Source: Acidobacteriota bacterium (GTDB taxonomy: Bacteria; Acidobacteriota; Terriglobia; Terriglobales; Acidobacteriaceae). Taken from it: a stretch of 9,002 nt of DNA. The translations under genes were made by a program, and so were the position numbers. Within the stretch, counting starts at the first letter, position 1, and every line of letters starts with the position of its first letter. The stretch is from assembly GCA_025353435.1 (NCBI GenBank), contig JANXQR010000217.1, positions 1 to 9,002 on the forward strand. Reading direction: 5' to 3'. Shown in pieces: positions 1 to 4,098 of the stretch. Under the pieces are notes generated by a model. It did not search any database, was not told the DNA's origin, and saw only the letters and a list, made by a program, of their open reading frames with translations.

Positions 1-423
1 ATCGGCTGCCGCATCGAGATCGGCGAGCACGCCATCGGGGTCGAGGCCGGAGACGGCTTTGACGGTGTCATCCTGACCGGCGAACGCGCTTGATCCGCCA
101 CCGTTGGGTCCGAAGCCCGAGAGCAGGTCAGGCGCGATGACGATGAAGCCCTGGCCGGCGAGCTCGTCGGCCATTTCTTTGGCCCAATCGCTGAGTCCGA
201 AGATCTCATGAATGAGGATGACTACGGTGGCTTTGCCTTTGACCTCGGGATAGACGACGAGTGCCTGGACGGTGCGATCACCGTGCTTGAGGGGGACGTA
301 CTCGCGGTGGCGCGGGGAGGCTTCAAGGCGGGTCTTGGCCCAATCTTGCGCGGAGAGCGAAGCGGCGGCGGCGAGGAGCAGGACAGCGGCGGATTGGCAT
401 GCGCGGGGAAGCATGTTTTTCAT
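1..423 (-). CDS. Exported dienelactone hydrolase family protein (N-terminal part, cut by window edge)
   Basis: The 141 visible residues begin with a signal-peptide-like segment: Lys/Arg at the N-terminus, a hydrophobic Ala/Leu/Val core around residues 11-22, and a probable cleavage site after the ASLSA at 21-25. This suggests export from the cytoplasm. The mature part reads as the start of an alpha/beta-hydrolase fold. A strand at about 66-71 (ATVVILIHE) leads into HEIFGL at 72-77, whose Glu73 matches the conserved Glu next to the catalytic site in dienelactone hydrolases. A second strand with FIVIAPDLLSG follows at 93-103. The nucleophile Cys motif, catalytic Asp and His of this family would lie past the left edge and cannot be checked. 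The physiological substrate is unknown; the family hydrolyses lactones and esters. The ATG at 421-423 was chosen because it gives the full signal peptide; no good ribosome-binding site precedes it. It lies downstream of the TetR-type gene on the same strand, separated by 204 bp. Confidence 0.85.
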   Translation of the reverse strand, partial: MKNMLPRACQSAAVLLLAAAASLSAQDWAKTRLEASPRHREYVPLKHGDRTVQALVVYPEVKGKATVVILIHEIFGLSDWAKEMADELAGQGFIVIAPDLLSGFGPNGGGSSAFAGQDDTVKAVSGLDPDGVLADLDAAAD

Positions 424-520
424 GCGGCGAGTGTAGATGGCGAGAAGGAGAGGGCGCAAGGAGTTGTTGCAGAGAGCTGATCATCGGACTTCAAGTTTCC
501 CACCCTTGCGCCAGTAACCA

Positions 521-548
521 CCCCAGCGACGAAGACCTGTCGCTGGGG
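521..548. repeat. Perfect 10-bp hairpin between the TetR and hydrolase genes
   Basis: CCCCAGCGAC at 521-530 and GTCGCTGGGG at 539-548 are exact reverse complements separated by an 8-nt loop. The stem is GC-rich and would form a stable hairpin on either strand. No clear U-tract follows on the minus strand, so it is not a classic intrinsic terminator, although it lies where the upstream TetR transcript would end. It sits just upstream of a short repeat module (568-589) that occurs again near 2009, which makes a dispersed intergenic repeat element more likely. Confidence 0.6.
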
Positions 549-567
549 ACCCCGGGAAGGCGCAAAG

Positions 568-589
568 ATGGGGCACGGAGCTTTGTGCG
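568..589 (+). repeat. Intergenic repeat module, copy 1
   Basis: The sequence is ATGGGGCAC, five variable bases, then TTTGTGCG. Within it GCAC (573-576) and GTGC (585-588) can pair around an 8-nt loop. The same module, with the same 8-nt loop length, is found at 2009-2030 in another intergenic region, and in both places it directly follows a larger hairpin. Neither copy lies inside a recognised gene. Confidence 0.45.
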
Positions 590-627
590 CGAGGCGAGAA
601 AAGACAACCGGAGATTCTTTGGATTCG

Positions 628-1209
628 TCAGGCGGAGAGGCCGGCGCCGACGAGTTTTTCAAACTGGCGCTGCATGGAGTCACCGGATTCGACGGTGTTG
701 GGTTGCAGTCCGTTCATGGCGACGGCTAACAGAGTGGAGATGACGAAGCGCTTGATGAGGGGCTGCGGGAGATTGGCCGGCGGCGAGACCTGGCCAGCGA
801 GGATCTCATTGAGGCGCGCTTCGAGAGCGGCTCGCACGGCGCGTGCGCCTGAGCCCTCACCGCCGCTCATGATGGAACGGAATAACTGCGGCGCGCTGCG
901 CACGTGCGCGAAGAAGTCGCGACAATTGAGGAGCCAGGGCAAGCCGGGACATGGGCGGAGCAGCGGCATGATGATGCGGGCGAGTTGCGATTCCAGGAGT
1001 TCGTCCTTTGATTTGTAGTGTGCGTAGAACGTTGCGCGGCCCACGTCTGCTTTCTTGCAAATGTCGCTGACGCGGATGGTGATGTAAGCGCGGGTGAAGA
1101 GAAGCGCCACGAAAGCCTGATCGATGCTGGCGCGGGTGCGGATGGTGCGTGCGTCGAGATCGCGGTCAGCAGCGACGGGTTTCGAGACACTTTGCGATTT
1201 CTGTTTCAT
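628..1209 (-). CDS. TetR/AcrR-family transcriptional regulator
   Basis: This 193-residue protein is a typical TetR-family length. The N-terminal DNA-binding domain covers about residues 22-75. Its helix-turn-helix at about 46-65 reads IRVSDICKKADVGRATFYAHY, matching the family pattern in which a conserved Gly precedes the recognition helix and the (T/Y)FY-H(Y/F) stretch follows. KSKDELL after it is also typical. The C-terminal ligand-binding and dimerisation half is divergent, so the effector cannot be guessed. The ATG at 1207-1209 is preferred. An in-frame TTG at 1258-1260 would add 17 residues but leave only 11 bp to the divergent gene and add a segment that does not look like a TetR start. 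The gene is divergent from the membrane protein at 1272, 62 bp away, the usual arrangement for a TetR repressor controlling its neighbour. That control is inferred. Confidence 0.88.
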   Translation of the reverse strand: MKQKSQSVSKPVAADRDLDARTIRTRASIDQAFVALLFTRAYITIRVSDICKKADVGRATFYAHYKSKDELLESQLARIIMPLLRPCPGLPWLLNCRDFFAHVRSAPQLFRSIMSGGEGSGARAVRAALEARLNEILAGQVSPPANLPQPLIKRFVISTLLAVAMNGLQPNTVESGDSMQRQFEKLVGAGLSA

Positions 1210-1233
1210 AAGCGCCTGCGCCGTGCGAATGTG

Positions 1234-1261
1234 ATTGCGTCCGATGTGGAGTTCACGCAAT
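1234..1261. promoter_or_regulatory. Candidate operator in the TetR/membrane-protein divergent spacer
   Basis: ATTGCGT (1234-1240) and ACGCAAT (1255-1261) form a perfect 7-bp inverted repeat. It extends to 8 of 9 pairs if flanking bases are included. The arm centres are 21 bp apart, about two helical turns, so both arms would face the same side of the DNA. It lies in the 62-bp spacer where a TetR-type dimer would be expected to act on both genes. I see no convincing -10 and -35 pair here, and an inverted repeat this short can arise by chance. Confidence 0.35.
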
Positions 1262-1271
1262 TATCCCATGC

Positions 1272-1952
1272 ATGAGTGATCTCTCAACGCAGTCAAAACG
1301 CAATCGCGGATCGTACGCGATCATGATCTTTCCCGTGCTCTTCTGCATCGTGTTCGTGATGCATTTTCACAGCGGGCCTGATTTCTTCCACTTCAGATTG
1401 CACTATGTGCCGCGCGATCCGACGCAGGTTGTGACGTCGCTGGTGAGGGCGCAGAACCATTGGCCCATGGTGCACGATCCACACATTCTGGGCTACCTGG
1501 GTCTGCCGTTTCTACTTCTGTCGGCCTACACGTTGTATCGGGTGTCGCGTGGGGCGCGGCCGCGGTTGAGCGCGATCACGATGTTTGTTACGGCCGCGGG
1601 CACGATCTACCTGGGCGGCGTGTTTGGCATGTGGACGGCGTTTTACCGCGGACTGGGCGAGGTTGATCCCAAATATCTTGACGGCGCGATTGCGACCTTC
1701 AAGGGGATGACGGAGCCGCAGGGGGCGTTTCTGCTGACGACGACGCTGGCGAAGCTGGCGATGATCGGGCTGGCGGCGCAGAGTTTGGTGCTGTGGGGAC
1801 TGCCGAGAGTGTCGCGAGCCGCGGTGGTGCTGATTGCGCTGGGATGCACGCTGGTGCTGGTGTTCTGGGATCTGGATAACTGGATGCTGATTGGGATGAT
1901 GCTTGTGATGGGCGGATTTGTGGGGTTGATGCCGGCGCTGCGGGCGGAGTGA
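1272..1952 (+). CDS. Six-helix integral membrane protein of unknown function
   Basis: This 226-residue, strongly hydrophobic protein has a short Lys/Arg-rich cytoplasmic N-terminus. Six probable transmembrane segments lie at about residues 15-32, 69-90, 99-122, 151-176, 181-200 and 203-221. The loop between helices 1 and 2 (about 33-68) is long and carries several His and aromatic residues (HFHSGPDFFHFRLHY). The loop between helices 3 and 4 is acidic and probably partly ordered. I do not recognise a catalytic or transport motif. The size and helix count resemble small uncharacterised membrane families such as DUF4386, but I cannot confirm that. The ATG at 1272 is used because the ATG at 1268 hits a stop after three codons; GGAG near 1247-1251 is too far away to be an ideal ribosome-binding site. 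The divergent TetR-type gene suggests ligand-induced expression, as for many efflux or membrane-stress genes, but nothing in the protein shows that it is an exporter. Confidence 0.75.
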   Translation: MSDLSTQSKRNRGSYAIMIFPVLFCIVFVMHFHSGPDFFHFRLHYVPRDPTQVVTSLVRAQNHWPMVHDPHILGYLGLPFLLLSAYTLYRVSRGARPRLSAITMFVTAAGTIYLGGVFGMWTAFYRGLGEVDPKYLDGAIATFKGMTEPQGAFLLTTTLAKLAMIGLAAQSLVLWGLPRVSRAAVVLIALGCTLVLVFWDLDNWMLIGMMLVMGGFVGLMPALRAE

Positions 1953-1988
1953 GGAAAGACCTTGAGCGCGCGGTTGGATTCTGCTTTT

Positions 1989-2012
1989 CCATGTTTCAAA
2001 AGCGAGACATGG
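1989..2012. repeat. Hairpin between convergent genes
   Basis: CCATGTTTC at 1989-1997 pairs with GAGACATGG at 2004-2012 around a 6-nt loop. Eight of nine pairs are Watson-Crick and the remaining one is a G-U wobble in the plus-strand RNA. It lies between the convergent membrane-protein and methyltransferase genes, where termination would be expected, but neither side has a real U-tract. A copy of the intergenic repeat module follows directly. Confidence 0.5.
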
Positions 2013-2030
2013 GGCACCCACTTTTGTGCG
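2009..2030 (+). repeat. Intergenic repeat module, copy 2
   Basis: ATGGGGCAC, five variable bases, then TTTGTGCG, with GCAC (2014-2017) able to pair with GTGC (2026-2029) across an 8-nt loop. It matches the module at 568-589 in both arms and in spacing. It overlaps the right arm of the hairpin at 1989-2012, so the two structures may be alternatives or parts of one element. Confidence 0.45.
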
Positions 2031-2037
2031 GGGCAAG

Positions 2038-2934
2038 CTATGCGCGAGTGGCGCTGACGAGGTAGTAGGCCATGGGGCCGAGGGGGTAGCCGACAAAGGG
2101 GAGCAGGATGGGGGCGAGGACGTTGTTCCAGCGGGCGCGCGTCATTTTGCGGCGGCCGAAGACGACGGATGTGAGCAGGAATTTGAGCGTGACCCAGGGG
2201 ACGTGAAGGACCGAGGGCGTGACCCGCGCCTGCATTTGCTCGACGACGATGTCGCGAAAGCCGAGGCGATCGAGTTCGCAAGTGAATGGGCCGATTTGGC
2301 CGAGCGTGTCGATGGCCCAGCAATCGCAGAGGGTGCGGCAGATGGATTTTTGCGGGCCGCGGAGTGTTCCGGGGCCGAGGAAGCCGTCTGCGACAACGAT
2401 GCGGCCGCCGGGGCGCAGGAGGCGATGGGCTTCTTGGAGGAATGCTGATTTGTTGGCGCCGGCGGCGTAGCAGGAACTTTCGATGGCGTAAACGGCGTCG
2501 AAGGATTCTGAGGCGTAGTCGGTGTGCTGATAGTCGCCGAGTGTGAGGACGATTTGCGCGGCTCCCGGGCTGGACTCATTGAAGAGACGGCCCTGTTCGA
2601 GTTGCCAGGGGACGAGAGTGATGCCGTGCAGGCTGGCGGTGGGGAGTTGGCGGGCGAGGCTGCGCAAGGTGGCGCCAAGGCCGCATCCCATGTCGAGAAT
2701 GCTGGGCGATTCCGTGGTGAGATTCAAGTGGCGGAGGACTTCGACGTTCATCTGCTCGAGCATGTACTCGCGATCGAACGGGTTCATGCCGCAGCGGAAG
2801 AAACCGAAATGCATGTTGAAGTTTGGACTCCAGGCTGCGTAGTCGGGGCCGGCTTCTTCGTAGTAGCGCTGAAAGCTTTCAGAGGACGATGCCGTTGTTG
2901 TGACGGCGGGTGCGGAAGTGAGCGTGGTGGCCAT
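2038..2934 (-). CDS. Class I SAM-dependent methyltransferase
   Basis: This 298-residue protein transfers a methyl group from S-adenosylmethionine. Motif I, the SAM-binding glycine loop, is ILDMGCGLGA at 79-88. GITLVPWQ at 104-111 is the acidic-loop equivalent. GDY at 133-135 and FDAVYAIESSCYA at 145-157 follow, and LLRPGGRIVVAD at 172-183 is the post-motif strand. The Gln after GIT and the ESSCYA signature resemble the sterol, tocopherol and cyclopropane-type methyltransferase group, so a small hydrophobic acceptor is plausible. The acceptor is not shown by the sequence. Residues 1-20 are Ala/Thr/Ser-rich and probably disordered. NMHFGFFRCGMNPFDRE at 40-56 looks like the substrate-side lid. 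The C-terminus (about 240-298) is hydrophobic and may contact a membrane. The ATG at 2932-2934 overlaps the stop of the upstream regulator in TAATG, and GGAG lies 9 nt upstream inside that gene, so translation is probably coupled. Confidence 0.87.
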   Translation of the reverse strand: MATTLTSAPAVTTTASSSESFQRYYEEAGPDYAAWSPNFNMHFGFFRCGMNPFDREYMLEQMNVEVLRHLNLTTESPSILDMGCGLGATLRSLARQLPTASLHGITLVPWQLEQGRLFNESSPGAAQIVLTLGDYQHTDYASESFDAVYAIESSCYAAGANKSAFLQEAHRLLRPGGRIVVADGFLGPGTLRGPQKSICRTLCDCWAIDTLGQIGPFTCELDRLGFRDIVVEQMQARVTPSVLHVPWVTLKFLLTSVVFGRRKMTRARWNNVLAPILLPFVGYPLGPMAYYLVSATRA

Positions 2935-3473
2935 TAATCCAATCTCCGTCTTTTCGGCAGGAGGCGGGTGATGCCGCTGCCAATGCTGATGAGGGAGTGC
3001 AGGCTGGCGGGTGGGAGCTTTTTGATCTGGGAGTACCAGCCGTGAATTTCCTGGAGAAATGTCTTCATGGCGGCGATGCGCGCGGTGACAGCGGGCTGGG
3101 TGGGGCGCTCGGCGCGGGCTTGCGTGACGCAGCGCTCGAGCATGGTCATGGTGGGGACGATTTCGCGCTCGACGCGTTGCTCGACGACGGTGAGGAAGAG
3201 GGTCCAGACGTCGGCGGAGGTGCGGAAGAAGTCGCGGCGGTCGCCCATGCGGCTGTCGATCTGAATGAGGTTCCAGTTTTGCAATTCCTTGAGGCTGGTG
3301 CTGACGTTGGAGCGCGCGACGGATAGGAAATCGGCGATTTCCTCGGCGGTGAGGGATTCAGGCGAGAGATAGAGGAGTGCGTGGACCTGGGCAACGGTGC
3401 GGTTAACGCCCCAGCGGGTGCCCATTTCTCCCCAGTGGAGGATGAATTCGCGGGCGGAGTCGGAGAGGACCAT
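2934..3473 (-). CDS. GbsR/MarR-type transcriptional regulator
   Basis: This 179-residue protein begins with a stretch characteristic of the GbsR branch of the MarR superfamily: WGEMGTRWGVNRTVAQVHALLYLSP at about 14-38. The winged helix-turn-helix follows, with TAEEIADFL at 42-50 and the recognition helix SVARSNVSTSLKELQNW at 51-67. The wing includes MGDRRDFF at 76-83. A helical dimerisation region occupies the remainder. Known GbsR proteins respond to choline or related solutes, but regulators of this branch control varied genes and the ligand here is unknown. It is the first gene of an operon with the methyltransferase. No Shine-Dalgarno sequence precedes the ATG at 3471-3473. Instead an extended -10 (TGATACAAT) ends only 6 nt upstream, predicting a leaderless message. 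A near-perfect 32-bp palindrome immediately upstream suggests autoregulation. Confidence 0.87.
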   Translation of the reverse strand: MVLSDSAREFILHWGEMGTRWGVNRTVAQVHALLYLSPESLTAEEIADFLSVARSNVSTSLKELQNWNLIQIDSRMGDRRDFFRTSADVWTLFLTVVEQRVEREIVPTMTMLERCVTQARAERPTQPAVTARIAAMKTFLQEIHGWYSQIKKLPPASLHSLISIGSGITRLLPKRRRLD

Positions 3474-3479
3474 GTGTTT

Positions 3480-3488
3480 ATTGTATCA
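3480..3488 (-). promoter_or_regulatory. Extended -10 promoter element for the GbsR/methyltransferase operon
   Basis: Read on the minus strand, TGATACAAT is an extended -10 (TG, one base, TACAAT). The A of the ATG start codon is 7 nt past the hexamer, where transcription would normally begin, so the mRNA may have no leader. No good -35 is present: with a 17-nt spacer the hexamer would be TCTGTT, inside the palindrome. A weak -35 is tolerated by extended -10 promoters. Confidence 0.5.
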
Positions 3489-3517
3489 GTAATTTCTGTT
3501 GTAACAGAAATAACTGA
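3486..3517. promoter_or_regulatory. Near-perfect 32-bp palindromic operator between divergent genes
   Basis: TCAGTAATTTCTGTT (3486-3500), a 2-bp centre, and AACAGAAATAACTGA (3503-3517) match as inverted arms at 14 of 15 positions. The site overlaps the -35 position of the leftward regulator promoter and a possible -35 (TTGTAA, 3499-3504) of a rightward promoter with -10 TATAAA (3520-3525). A dimeric MarR-type protein is the obvious candidate ligand because its gene begins 13 bp away. Binding by the encoded regulator is inferred. Confidence 0.75.
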
Positions 3518-3556
3518 ATTATAAAATTAAGAAGCCCGACAATTGGGGAGTTTGGC

Positions 3557-4018
3557 TTGAAAGTTGCCAAGGGAAGAAACATAGTCACAATGAGTAGGAC
3601 TGAAAGTGCAATCAAGTCAATCATCATGAGTACCCTCAAGACACCACGACAAAAGAAACTCGCAAGTCTCGCCTTGGACCGTCGTAATGTCTATGGGGAG
3701 AATGACAAGGCGAGCCGGAAGGCCATTCCGAGAGGCAAACAGATGAGCCACCAGGGACTGCGTCGCGCGGCAAAACGACCTCTGCTGAGGGCGGAATTGC
3801 TCGTCGATGAGGATTCGGCTAACCGTGCGGATTTCGAAGTTCAGAGCGCCGTAACACAGGCAAAGAGGAAAAGTTTCAAGAAGAGACCGGATGCGCCGCT
3901 TGGTGCTGTCATGAAGAAAAAGTCTGAAACCTACGTCCCGATCTGGCAGGGTGCGGATCGGCTCGGCGTTTATCGCGAGGTACTCGATCCGAAGAAGCGC
4001 AAAATCGACCGGTCATAA
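3557..4018 (+). CDS. Small, strongly basic protein of unknown function
   Basis: I do not recognise this 153-residue protein. About a quarter of its residues are Lys or Arg and its estimated net charge is around +20. It has no Cys, one Trp, no signal peptide and no membrane segment. The middle (about residues 32-75) is the most family-like part, with KKLASLALDRRNVYGENDKASRKAIPRGK. Lys-rich patches recur at about 103-110 and 119-121, and a compact C-terminal segment (YVPIWQGADRLGVYREVLDP) looks folded. Nucleic-acid or ribosome association would fit the charge, but that is only inference. Start choice is uncertain. TTG at 3557 has GGGGAG 6 nt upstream. ATG at 3590 and ATG at 3626 have weaker sites, though the recognisable part begins near the latter. 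Lower GC than the neighbours suggests a different history. The gene faces away from the GbsR-type gene across the palindrome and ends at a strong terminator. Confidence 0.6.
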   Translation: MKVAKGRNIVTMSRTESAIKSIIMSTLKTPRQKKLASLALDRRNVYGENDKASRKAIPRGKQMSHQGLRRAAKRPLLRAELLVDEDSANRADFEVQSAVTQAKRKSFKKRPDAPLGAVMKKKSETYVPIWQGADRLGVYREVLDPKKRKIDRS

Positions 4019-4036
4019 TGTGTTGAGATCAAAAGA

Positions 4037-4073
4037 GGCCCCGAAGGAGTGATCCTTCGGGGCTATGATTTTT
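4037..4073 (+). terminator. Strong, probably bidirectional intrinsic terminator
   Basis: GCCCCGAAGGA (4038-4048) and TCCTTCGGGGC (4053-4063) form a perfect 11-bp stem with a GTGA tetraloop; a G-U pair can add one more. On the plus strand a run of five T follows at 4069-4073, after a short gap. On the minus strand the AAAAG at 4031-4035 gives a CUUUU run after the stem. It sits between the convergent basic-protein gene and clpB, so it can end both transcripts. Confidence 0.85.
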
Positions 4074-4098
4074 ACGCCAGCCCCACCGCAGGTGGTGG

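Noticed and set aside
208..743. Plus-strand frames of 90 and 114 codons over the hydrolase start and the 424-627 spacer
   Set aside because: They are antisense to the signal-peptide-bearing hydrolase or run through repeat hairpins, with no ribosome-binding site or recognisable motif.
1512..2323. Long minus-strand open frames (194 and 226 codons) opposite the membrane protein and overlapping the methyltransferase end
   Set aside because: Their translations are Arg/Pro/His-rich with no domain, as expected from the antisense of high-GC coding DNA. The plus-strand membrane protein and minus-strand methyltransferase explain the region.
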